Below, one piece after another: positions 1 through 7,769 of a DNA stretch of 44,013 nt; within the stretch, counting starts at the first letter, position 1, and every line of letters begins with the position of its first letter. Where the stretch lies: contig JAEEHM010000099.1 in NCBI GenBank assembly GCA_016280895.1, positions 1 to 44,013 of the forward strand. Reading direction: 5' to 3'. The DNA comes from Bacillota bacterium (GTDB lineage: Bacteria; Bacillota_I; Bacilli_A; ML615J-28; CAG-698). The notes beneath the pieces are model-generated. The model was not told the origin of the DNA, did not search any database, and saw only the letters and a program-made list of their open reading frames with translations. A program made the position numbers and the translations under genes.

Positions 1-860
1 ATTAATGGATAAATTGCGACAGCAAAGAAGGATAGAATGAAATATCTAATTGTGTGTAAGAATAATAATTCTGGATTAATTAGATTAAATAAATATTTAA
101 TTCCTTCTTTTAACGCAAAGATTAATATAAAACCAATGATTACTCTAAATATCTTTTTTAATTTTGTACCCTCTTTAGGATCAAAATTAACGATTTTCTC
201 TTCAAATATTACGCCTAAGCTTAAGCCTAAAATAGTTCCAATTCCGCTAAAATCGTCTTTAGATGACGCAAAGAAGATAAAGATAAGACCAAATATTACA
301 AGGCCAATAAAAATAAAGGTCTTCTTTTCCTTGACTTTAGTAAAAAGTAGATAAACTAAAAAAGCAATAATAAAACCAAGAAGTGAACCTACTATTACAT
401 CAAGCAACCAATGTACACCTAAATATATTCTTGATAAAGCAACCATCACAATCATAAAGATGGCGAAAAGCCAAAACTTTTTGTTCTTAATTTGTAGTCC
501 TAGTGAACAGAACAAGGATGATGCCCACATAGCATGTCCACTTGGAAATGAATATGTACCCCTTAATTCTTCAGTATTCACAAAGAAGTTTTCCATCGAC
601 ACAAATCTTACATTCGGATCATTAATTGGTCTTTCTACCTTACATATATCTTTTAAGATGCTATTTGATGTACTTGCAATTAAAGCACTCACTCCCACAA
701 CAATTGGTATTTTTTTATCTATTGCCCAGTAACAAATTCCCATAATAACAATAAATATTAATTCTTGCCCAAACATTGTGAAGAACGCAAATATTACATC
801 AAATACAGCTTGAAAGTTTTCAAATATTCCTTGAAACCACTGTGAAAATGATACTTGCAT
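1..860 (-). CDS. PAP2-superfamily membrane phosphatase (partial, C-terminus beyond window)
   Basis: Reading the minus strand from an ATG preceded by AAAAGGAG gives an uninterrupted frame of at least 286 codons to the window edge. The three PAP2 phosphatase signatures are present in order: KDICKVERP, SFPSGHA and SRIYLGVHWLLDV, which carry the catalytic His residues and the phosphate-binding Lys/Arg. Several hydrophobic segments flank them, and a further membrane region follows, so this is an integral membrane enzyme. The family dephosphorylates lipid phosphates such as undecaprenyl pyrophosphate or phosphatidic acid; which substrate applies here cannot be told. The gene is transcribed divergently from psuG. 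Two plus-strand frames over this stretch are antisense shadows. Family assignment is firm, substrate unknown. Confidence 0.9.
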   Translation of the reverse strand, partial: MQVSFSQWFQGIFENFQAVFDVIFAFFTMFGQELIFIVIMGICYWAIDKKIPIVVGVSALIASTSNSILKDICKVERPINDPNVRFVSMENFFVNTEELRGTYSFPSGHAMWASSLFCSLGLQIKNKKFWLFAIFMIVMVALSRIYLGVHWLLDVIVGSLLGFIIAFLVYLLFTKVKEKKTFIFIGLVIFGLIFIFFASSKDDFSGIGTILGLSLGVIFEEKIVNFDPKEGTKLKKIFRVIIGFILIFALKEGIKYLFNLINPELLFLHTIRYFILSFFAVAIYPL

Positions 861-940
861 ATTTTTCTCCTTTTAAGATGCAATTTTATTCAATTTATTA
901 TATCATATTTTTTCGATATAAAAAAGAATAATCGCATTAC

Positions 941-969
941 TTTACTAAATTTTTAAAAAAGTATATAAT
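941..969 (+). promoter_or_regulatory. promoter of the psuG operon
   Basis: A -35 box TTTACT and -10 box TATAAT with a 17-nt spacer lie about 30 nt before the psuG start codon. A GGAGAG ribosome-binding site follows. The -35 is a 4/6 match, so this is a reasonable but unproven promoter. Confidence 0.6.
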
Positions 970-1000
970 AATTACAGATTAATTAAATGGAGAGATTTAT

Positions 1001-1924
1001 ATGAAAGAATACATGAAATATGTAAGTATCAGTAAAGAAGTAAAAAATGCACTTGATAATAATATTCCAATTGTTGCATTAGAATCAACAATCATATCTC
1101 ATGGAATGCCATATCCTAAAAATCTAGATGTTGCTAGAGCATGTGAAAATGAGGTAAGAAATAATGGCTGTGTTCCCGCAACAATTGCGATTATTAAGGG
1201 TAAAATTAAAATCGGCCTTAATGATGAAGATTTAGAATACCTCGCTAAAACTGGTCGCGCTGTCATTAAAGTATCAAGGCGTGATATACCATATGTAGTA
1301 AGCATGGGTCTAAATGGTGCAACAACAGTTTCTGCAACTATGTATATTGCATCCCTTGCTAATATCAAAATTTTTGCAACTGGTGGTATTGGTGGTGTAC
1401 ATCGTGGTGCTAGTGAAACATTTGATATTTCTTGTGATTTAGAGGAACTAGGCAGAACAAACGTATGTGTTGTATGTGCTGGTGCTAAAGCAATCTTAGA
1501 TCTTGCTAAAACAAAAGAATATTTAGAAACAAAAGGTGTTTTATTAATTGGTTATAACACAGATTATCTTCCTGCTTTTTATAATTCAAAATCAGCATAC
1601 ACTGTTGATTTGAATGTGAAAAAGCCAGAAGATATCGCCTCAATCATCAAATGTAAATATGAACTTGGACTAGATGGTGGTATCTTAATTACTAATCCAG
1701 TACCAAAGGAATATGAACTAGATGAAAAAATAATGAATAAAGCAATTGATGAGGCTATTGATGAAATGAATAAACTTGGTATTACTGGAAAAGAAACTAC
1801 CCCATATTTACTTGCTAAAATTTGCGAACTAACAGGTGGAGATAGTTTAGAATCTAATATCAAGCTTGTTTTAAACAATTGTAAACTGGCATCACTTATT
1901 GCGAAAGGTCTAAAAAATATATGA
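1001..1924 (+). CDS. psuG: pseudouridine-5'-phosphate glycosidase
   Basis: The 307-aa product matches the PsuG (YeiN) family over its whole length. It has the N-terminal ALESTIISHGMPYPKN block, the RDIPYVVS segment, GGIGGVHRGA in the middle and the C-terminal NPVPKEYELD and GKETTPYLLAKI motifs. The enzyme reversibly cleaves the C–C glycosidic bond of pseudouridine 5'-phosphate to uracil and ribose 5-phosphate in the cytoplasm, allowing breakdown of pseudouridine from RNA. The start is supported by GGAGAG six bases upstream. The partner kinase PsuK is not in the window. The stop overlaps the next start by ATGA, so it is translationally coupled with tmcAL. Confidence 0.95.
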   Translation: MKEYMKYVSISKEVKNALDNNIPIVALESTIISHGMPYPKNLDVARACENEVRNNGCVPATIAIIKGKIKIGLNDEDLEYLAKTGRAVIKVSRRDIPYVVSMGLNGATTVSATMYIASLANIKIFATGGIGGVHRGASETFDISCDLEELGRTNVCVVCAGAKAILDLAKTKEYLETKGVLLIGYNTDYLPAFYNSKSAYTVDLNVKKPEDIASIIKCKYELGLDGGILITNPVPKEYELDEKIMNKAIDEAIDEMNKLGITGKETTPYLLAKICELTGGDSLESNIKLVLNNCKLASLIAKGLKNI

Positions 1925-3078
1925 AAAAAGTTTTAGGCCTAATATTAGAACTAAATCCGTTTCATAATGGTCATAAATATTTCATTGAACAAGCAAAAAA
2001 GGAAGCAAATCCAGATGTAACTATTGCTATTATCACCTCTTCTTTTTCAATGCGTGGTGAAGTATCATTAATTGATAAATTCACTAAAGCCGATTTATGT
2101 ATACAAGAAGGAATAGATTTAGTTTTAGAATTACCATTTTTATATGCTAATAACAGTGCAGATTATTTCGCGTATTCTGCAATATCAATTCTAAATGAGG
2201 CTGGTATTACTGATTTAGCTTTTGGTACATGTATAGATTCTATTGATAAATTACAAAGAATTTATCAATACACCCTAAGTGATTCTTATAATTGTTTGTT
2301 GAAATCATTTTTAGATAAGGGCAATTCTTATCCAAATAGTGCCTTAAAAGCCTTTATGGAAGTTTGTGATGATAAAGAATTAATTAATAATTTCACTCTC
2401 CCAAACAATACCCTTGCTATTTCATATTTAAAAGCAATCGATTCAGTCAATAAATCAATTATCCCACATTCAATAAAAAGAATTGATAATATGTATTATG
2501 ATAAATCATTAAGCAATACTTCATATACTTCTGCTACTTCCTTAAGAGAAGCATTAAAAAAGAAAGAAGATATTTCTAAATATATCTTCTATTCTTATGA
2601 TTTTGTTGATGAAAAAGAAGCAAACAATAATTTATATCAATTATTAAAATTCAATCTCATCACAAAAGATGTAAAAGCATATGAAAATATTGCATCAGTA
2701 AATGAAGGAATTGAAAATAGACTAATTAATATTAATGATTGTGAATCTTATGACAGTTTTTTAGAAAATGCTGCTACTAAAAGATATCCACTCAATCGAT
2801 TAAAAAGATTAGTTTTAAATATTTTACTTGATACAAACAAAAAATATGAAAATATGAATTCATATCTTCCATACTTGCGTATCTTAAGAACTAATGATTT
2901 AGGACTCAAGCAAATAAAAAATAAAAAATGCATTACTAACCTTAGTAAAGCATTTAAAGAAATTGATGATGATTTAAAAGAAATATTAGATTTTGAATTA
3001 AAAGTTACAAAATTATATGATTTAATCACAAATAAAAATATTTATAAAGAAGAATTTATCTTTGGAGTAAGAAAATGA
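1921..3078 (+). CDS. tmcAL: tRNA(Met) cytidine acetate ligase TmcAL (YlbM family)
   Basis: The 385-aa protein begins VLGLILELNPFHNGHKYFI, which contains the nucleotidyltransferase-type HxGH motif, and continues with TSSFSMRGEVSLIDKFTKA and DLVLELPF, hallmarks of the YlbM/DUF795 family. TmcAL uses acetate and ATP to form N4-acetylcytidine at the wobble position of elongator tRNA-Met. Length fits the family (about 400 aa). The gene overlaps psuG upstream and the mrp-like gene downstream by four bases each, so all three are probably co-translated. No ribosome-binding site separate from the psuG coding end is needed. Confidence 0.92.
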   Translation: MKKVLGLILELNPFHNGHKYFIEQAKKEANPDVTIAIITSSFSMRGEVSLIDKFTKADLCIQEGIDLVLELPFLYANNSADYFAYSAISILNEAGITDLAFGTCIDSIDKLQRIYQYTLSDSYNCLLKSFLDKGNSYPNSALKAFMEVCDDKELINNFTLPNNTLAISYLKAIDSVNKSIIPHSIKRIDNMYYDKSLSNTSYTSATSLREALKKKEDISKYIFYSYDFVDEKEANNNLYQLLKFNLITKDVKAYENIASVNEGIENRLININDCESYDSFLENAATKRYPLNRLKRLVLNILLDTNKKYENMNSYLPYLRILRTNDLGLKQIKNKKCITNLSKAFKEIDDDLKEILDFELKVTKLYDLITNKNIYKEEFIFGVRK

Positions 3079-4025
3079 AAACTGATGAAATAAAAGCAAG
3101 TTTAGGTCAAATCTTTGATCCTGTAAGACATAAATCATTAGCTGAATTAAATGCAATCAAATATGTCGGCTTTAATGATGAAAAAGACAGTGTCGTCTTG
3201 ATTGTAGAAGTAAAAGATACAACATCAAAAGAAACTGATGCATTAAAGAGACAAATAGCTAAGCTAATAAAAATCGATTTAGGCTATTCAGGTGTGAAGA
3301 TTCAACTTGAAGAAAGCAAAACTTCAGGTGTTGGTGGTAAGGATACAAAATATATTTTTATAACATCAACTAAGGGTGGTGTTGGTAGATCAACAATTAC
3401 TATCAATTTGGCATACAGCCTAAAAGAAAAAGGCTATAAAGTCGGAATATTAGATGCATGTGTATACAATGCTGCAATTTCTAAGCTGTTGAAAGTTAAA
3501 GATGATCGTTTAGCAGTTGATGCTTCTAATAAATTAATTCCATTCCATCATGATGACATGGAAATCATCTCTACAGATTATTTTTCTGAGGAAGAGGAAC
3601 CATTAATGTGGCGAGGTGATATGATTTCATCAATGCTTTCAAATTATGTTTTCCAAGTAGCTTGGTCAAAGGATTTAGATTATATCATCATCGATATGCC
3701 TGCATCAACTGGTGATGCTTTAATCGATATGGCTAATTACCTACCTAGTGCTAAAGCTCTCATTTTAACTAATGATGATCATTTTAGTGCCCTTCAAGCC
3801 TTAAAAACATTTAAAGCCTTGATGGATTCTAAAATATCTACAATCGGTTTTGTGTTAAACAAAAGCAAAAATGAACACGATGTTAAAGAATATTTAGAAA
3901 ACAAATGTTTAGCTGAATTAATTGCATCAATTCCATTATCTAAATTAGATAATAATAATCGTTTCTTAGATAATGAGGCTAAAACCGCAATTGATGATAT
4001 TGCTGATTTAATATTAATCCAATGA
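3075..4025 (+). CDS. Mrp/ApbC-like ParA-family P-loop ATPase, divergent
   Basis: Residues 1–80 resemble the MIP18/DUF59-like domain found at the N-terminus of Mrp proteins, and residues about 92–316 are a ParA/MinD-type ATPase. The deviant Walker A at 100–107 reads KGGVGRST: the signature lysine is kept, but the P-loop lysine is arginine. The later D-x-P motif (IIIDMPASTGDA) is present. Mrp proteins normally bind a 4Fe-4S cluster through a C-terminal CxxC; here the equivalent region has a single Cys (ENKCLAEL). Role in Fe–S cluster carriage is therefore uncertain, and it may be a divergent member with another job. It is the last gene of the psuG operon. Confidence 0.8.
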   Translation: MKTDEIKASLGQIFDPVRHKSLAELNAIKYVGFNDEKDSVVLIVEVKDTTSKETDALKRQIAKLIKIDLGYSGVKIQLEESKTSGVGGKDTKYIFITSTKGGVGRSTITINLAYSLKEKGYKVGILDACVYNAAISKLLKVKDDRLAVDASNKLIPFHHDDMEIISTDYFSEEEEPLMWRGDMISSMLSNYVFQVAWSKDLDYIIIDMPASTGDALIDMANYLPSAKALILTNDDHFSALQALKTFKALMDSKISTIGFVLNKSKNEHDVKEYLENKCLAELIASIPLSKLDNNNRFLDNEAKTAIDDIADLILIQ

Positions 4026-4054
4026 AAAAAGGAACTTTTTTAAAGTTCCTTTTT
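4026..4054. terminator. bidirectional intrinsic terminator
   Basis: A 13-bp inverted repeat (AAAAAGGAACTTT and its complement) with a 3-nt loop is flanked by A and T runs, so it can terminate both the plus-strand psuG operon and the minus-strand alaS–ruvX–DUF1292 unit. It touches the DUF1292 stop codon. Confidence 0.85.
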
Positions 4055-4367
4055 ATTTTTCTTCACTTTCTTCTTCTTCGTCTTCATCAACATTATTTTG
4101 TTCATAAAGATCCAACATTTCTTCAATTAAAGCCCATTCATCATCATTAGTGACTTCAAATAATTCACCACTAGCTTCTCCATCTTTTTCAATATATTGA
4201 GCAGCCATTACATTAATTCTACCATCTTCATCTTCATCTCCTACAGGATAGAATAGAACATAGTCTTTATTAAATTCATCTGCATGGAAAGTAAATAAGA
4301 TTTCACATAATACTTCATTACCATTATCATCAATGTAAGTCAATTTGTTGTCTTTTTCGTCTATCAT
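4053..4367 (-). CDS. DUF1292 family protein (YrzB-like)
   Basis: This is a small acidic protein of 104 aa with the DUF1292 pattern: an N-terminal DDNGNEVLCEILFTF segment, DYVLFYPVG in the middle and a Glu/Asp-rich tail (EDEEEESEEK). In Firmicutes this family sits directly after ruvX (yrrK), as here, and its molecular role is not established. A 12-nt gap separates it from ruvX and a GGAGG-like site (AGGGAGGAAAAAT) precedes the start, so it is the last gene of the alaS operon. Confidence 0.85.
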   Translation of the reverse strand: MIDEKDNKLTYIDDNGNEVLCEILFTFHADEFNKDYVLFYPVGDEDEDGRINVMAAQYIEKDGEASGELFEVTNDDEWALIEEMLDLYEQNNVDEDEEEESEEK

Positions 4368-4379
4368 ATTTTTCCTCCC

Positions 4380-4796
4380 TTATTTCAAAGAATCAAGATA
4401 AGATTGTAGAATAATGCTTGCAGCAATTTTATCGACATTCGCTTTTCTCTTTTTTCTACTTAAATCAGCATCTAACATATAGCTATGTGCCATTTTTGTT
4501 GTTAGGCGTTCATCATACATAATGACTTCAATTTTAAGTTCATCTTCTAACATTTTCTTAAATGTTTTACAGTAATCAGATTGAAATCCTTGTGATCCAT
4601 CCATATTCTTTGGAAGGCCAAGAACTATTTTTTCAATACCTCTTTCCTTCACCACTAGTTTAACACAATTTAATGCTGCTTGTAAATCATTTTCTTCAAT
4701 TCTTTCAGTTCCAATTGGACTTGCAATAATCCCTAAATAATCACTTACAGCCATTCCAACAGTACGAGAGCCTAAATCAATACCAAGTATTCTCAT
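4380..4796 (-). CDS. ruvX: RuvX/YqgF family Holliday-junction resolvase-like nuclease
   Basis: The 138-aa product starts MRILGIDLGSRTVGMAVSD, the RNase H-fold strand with the first catalytic Asp, and has VLGLPKNMDGSQG and the YDERLTT motif with later acidic residues (NVDKIAASIILQSYL). YqgF family members act as nucleases in 16S rRNA 5'-end maturation or as junction resolvases. The start ATG directly abuts the alaS stop codon, indicating coupled translation. In Bacillus the order is alaS–yrzL(ireB)–yrrK–yrzB; the ireB gene is absent from this position. Confidence 0.93.
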   Translation of the reverse strand: MRILGIDLGSRTVGMAVSDYLGIIASPIGTERIEENDLQAALNCVKLVVKERGIEKIVLGLPKNMDGSQGFQSDYCKTFKKMLEDELKIEVIMYDERLTTKMAHSYMLDADLSRKKRKANVDKIAASIILQSYLDSLK

Positions 4797-7472
4797 CTAG
4801 CATTCCTCTACCATCTTCTTAACAGCATTAAATGCATCAAGAAGTTTGCTGATGTCTTTACCACCAGCTTGGGCGAAATCAGGACGTCCACCACCATTAC
4901 CACCAGTAATGATTGCTGCAGCCTTCACAATTTGACCAGCATTTAATGAAGATACTTTATTCTTGCATACAAAGATAATCTTTCCATCATTAACAAGCGC
5001 AAATAGTATCATTGAATTCTCTTTTTGTTCAGCTAGGCTATCAGCTAAATCTTTTACACTAGCAAGATCACTATCTTTAATTTCTTTCATTAACACATTA
5101 ACATTATTTATTAGTTCAAAATCTTTGTTGAAAGAATTAATATCAAGCGCATTCTCACTCTTTGCTTTTTGATTAACTTTCTTTTCTAATTGCTTAGCTA
5201 ATTCTTTTAATTCATTTGCGTATTCTTTAACTTCAACAATATATTCATATGATTCAAAATATGCAGGCTTATTTAATTTAACTTCTTCTTTTAATACTTC
5301 TTTATAAGAATTGATTCTTGCTTCTAATGCTTGAATATCCTTATAAATATTTTCTAAAGTCTTATCAATTGCAGCCTTAATCATATCATTACTTGCAGCT
5401 TCAATTCTAAAAATACCAGATCCCTTAGATTCAATTCCTAGAATTGTGAAGTGCTTAATTTCTTTAGTATTTTTAACATGGCAACCACCACAAAATTCTT
5501 TTGAATAGTCCATATCAACAACACGAACCATCTTTCCATACTTCTCGCCGAATACTGCTTGTGCTCCAAGCTTCTTTGCTTCTTCAATTGGAAGAACCTT
5601 AGTAGATACTTCAATTTCATCTTCTATTTTTTGATTAACGATTTTTTCCACCTTTAATAATTCATCTTTAGTAAACATATTAAAGTTGTTGAAATCGAAT
5701 CTTAAGAATTCAGGTGATACATAAGAACCTTGTTGAAGAATGTGTTTTCCACCAACTTCTCTTAGTGCTTCATTCATTAAGTGAGTAGCACTATGGTTGC
5801 ATTGAATGTAGAATCTTAACTTTTTATCAACACATGCTTTTACGACATCGCCCTTATGAATCTCTACATCCTTCATATCAACAAGCATACCTGCTTGGCC
5901 ATTAGGTAATTTCAAAGTATCTAATACTTCGAAGTCTTCACCATTTAAAGAGATGCTTCCTCTATCACCAATTTCACCACCCATTTCAGCATAGAATGGA
6001 GTTTCTTTTAATACGATAACAGCTTTACCACTTGCACTTTGTGCTTCTTTATCATTGCTGAATAGACCAACAACTTCAGATGTTGCTTCTAAATTATCAT
6101 AACCAATAAATGTCGATTCTTCTTTGAATTTCATCATATCAGCATTTTGAACATTCATTGATTGCATAGCACCACGAGCTTTTCTAGCTCTTTCTTTTTG
6201 CTTTTGAAGTTCTTCTTTGAAGCCTTCTTCATCAACAAGATAGCCAGATTCTTCTGCTACTTCTTTTGTTAACTCTAGAGGGAAACCAAATGTATCATAA
6301 AGCAAGAAAGCAGTTGCTGCATCAATTTTCTTATCCTTACTAGAAGCCATAAAGTCTCTTAATTTCTTTTCACCAGATTCTAGTGTTGTCAAGAATTTTT
6401 CTTCTTCTTGCTTAATTTGTTGCGTTACAATTGCTTCTTTTTCAAGTAAGTAAGGATAGAATACTTCCATTAATTCTACACATGGTCTTACCAAACGATA
6501 TAAGAAAGCCTCATTCATACCTAACTTTTTACCATATCTAACTGCTCTTCTTAAGATTCTTCTTAAAACATAGCCACGGCCTTCATTAGAGAATGTAGCA
6601 CCATCAGAAAGCGCAAATACTGTACTTCTTACATGGTCTGCAATTACCTTAAATGCCATTTGGCCCTCGTATTTAATACCAGTAATTTCTTCAGTCTTAT
6701 TGATAATTGGCATAAATAAGTCAGTATCATAATTTGTTTCTACTTCTTGCATTACACAAGCAAGACGCTCTAAACCAGAACCGGTATCAATATTTTTAGA
6801 AGGAAGCTCTTTATATTCACTTCTCTTAACACCAATCTTCGAATTGAATTGTGATAATACTATATTCCAAATTTCAATATAACGATCATTTTCAATATCA
6901 TCTTTAATCATTCTTGGACCAATATTATCTTTATCGTATTTTGTTCCTCTATCAAAGAAAATCTCTGTATCAGGTCCACATGGTCCTTCACCAATTTCCC
7001 AGAAATTATCTTTTACAGGAACTAAATGATCAGGACTAATACCACATTCAACCCATCTATTAAATGTATCAGTATCATCTGGATAATATGTAATATATAA
7101 TTTATCTTTAGGGAAATCAAACCATTCTTTAGATGTTAGTAATTCTACTGCCCATTTAATCGCATCATCTCTAAAATAATCACCAACAGAGAAATTTCCC
7201 AACATTTCAAAGAATGTATGATGTCTTGCAGTTTTACCAACATTTTCAATATCATTAGTTCTAATTGATTTTTGGGCATTAGCCATTCTTCTATTTTGAG
7301 GGATTTCTCTTCCATCAAAATATTTCTTTAATGGAGCAACACCGGCATTAATCCAAAGTAAAGTTGGATCATTATGTGGTATTAATGATGCACTAGGGAT
7401 AATATCATGTCCCTTTGATTTCCAAAAATCCAACCACATTTGTCTGATTTCATAAGCTTTCATTTTCTTCAT
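4797..7472 (-). CDS. alaS: alanyl-tRNA synthetase
   Basis: The 891-aa enzyme charges tRNA-Ala with alanine. Class II motifs are visible: TARHHTFFEMLGNFSVGDYF (motif 2 region), GSGLERLACVMQ and RGYVLRRILRRAVRYG. The editing domain has its zinc ligands HSATH and CGGCH, and the C-terminal C-Ala domain ends with a glycine-rich GGNGGGRPDFAQAGG segment. I chose the ATG at 7472 because AGAAGG lies about nine bases upstream; a longer frame begins nine codons earlier, and a second ATG lies three codons later. Expression is controlled by the T-box leader immediately upstream. Confidence 0.97.
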   Translation of the reverse strand: MKKMKAYEIRQMWLDFWKSKGHDIIPSASLIPHNDPTLLWINAGVAPLKKYFDGREIPQNRRMANAQKSIRTNDIENVGKTARHHTFFEMLGNFSVGDYFRDDAIKWAVELLTSKEWFDFPKDKLYITYYPDDTDTFNRWVECGISPDHLVPVKDNFWEIGEGPCGPDTEIFFDRGTKYDKDNIGPRMIKDDIENDRYIEIWNIVLSQFNSKIGVKRSEYKELPSKNIDTGSGLERLACVMQEVETNYDTDLFMPIINKTEEITGIKYEGQMAFKVIADHVRSTVFALSDGATFSNEGRGYVLRRILRRAVRYGKKLGMNEAFLYRLVRPCVELMEVFYPYLLEKEAIVTQQIKQEEEKFLTTLESGEKKLRDFMASSKDKKIDAATAFLLYDTFGFPLELTKEVAEESGYLVDEEGFKEELQKQKERARKARGAMQSMNVQNADMMKFKEESTFIGYDNLEATSEVVGLFSNDKEAQSASGKAVIVLKETPFYAEMGGEIGDRGSISLNGEDFEVLDTLKLPNGQAGMLVDMKDVEIHKGDVVKACVDKKLRFYIQCNHSATHLMNEALREVGGKHILQQGSYVSPEFLRFDFNNFNMFTKDELLKVEKIVNQKIEDEIEVSTKVLPIEEAKKLGAQAVFGEKYGKMVRVVDMDYSKEFCGGCHVKNTKEIKHFTILGIESKGSGIFRIEAASNDMIKAAIDKTLENIYKDIQALEARINSYKEVLKEEVKLNKPAYFESYEYIVEVKEYANELKELAKQLEKKVNQKAKSENALDINSFNKDFELINNVNVLMKEIKDSDLASVKDLADSLAEQKENSMILFALVNDGKIIFVCKNKVSSLNAGQIVKAAAIITGGNGGGRPDFAQAGGKDISKLLDAFNAVKKMVEEC

Positions 7473-7507
7473 AATTTTATACCTTCTTTCATTTTGCATA
7501 TAGGAAT

Positions 7508-7730
7508 AAAAAAATCCTATATGAAATAATTCATATAGGAGCGATTTTTCAAACGCGGTACCATCCTACTTACAAATAAAATTTGTATCTTAATTAGTTG
7601 TTAACGCCAACATACGAAAGATTTTCATCTTTAGCTCCAAAGTAGCATTAATCTTTTATTCTTAAGCTTTTCACCTACCAGCTCTTCTCTAAGCGAAATC
7701 AAAGACTAAATTCTTTTTCATAGCTCTATT
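7508..7730 (-). promoter_or_regulatory. T-box leader (tRNA-Ala sensing) of alaS
   Basis: The minus strand carries the conserved T-box sequence TAGGATGGTACCGCG at 7554–7568. It is followed by a terminator of 11-bp stem (TCCTATATGAA, 7515–7540) with a T run at 7508–7514. Upstream lies an extended stem I region. A GCT (Ala) triplet at 7644–7646, on the 3' side of stem I, is the candidate specifier codon. In this family uncharged tRNA stabilises the antiterminator and allows transcription of the synthetase gene. The specifier choice is inferred from the gene, not from a computed fold. Confidence 0.93.
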
Positions 7731-7736
7731 ACAATA

Positions 7737-7765
7737 ATTATACACTTTATTTTTATTTTATGCAA
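7737..7765 (-). promoter_or_regulatory. promoter of alaS
   Basis: On the minus strand TTGCAT and TATAAT are separated by exactly 17 nt, placing the start of the T-box transcript near 7730. Confidence 0.75.
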
Positions 7766-7769
7766 TCTT

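Noticed and set aside
37-732. Plus-strand open frames at the left end
   Set aside because: They lie antisense to a continuous minus-strand PAP2 phosphatase with three family motifs and have no ribosome-binding sites.
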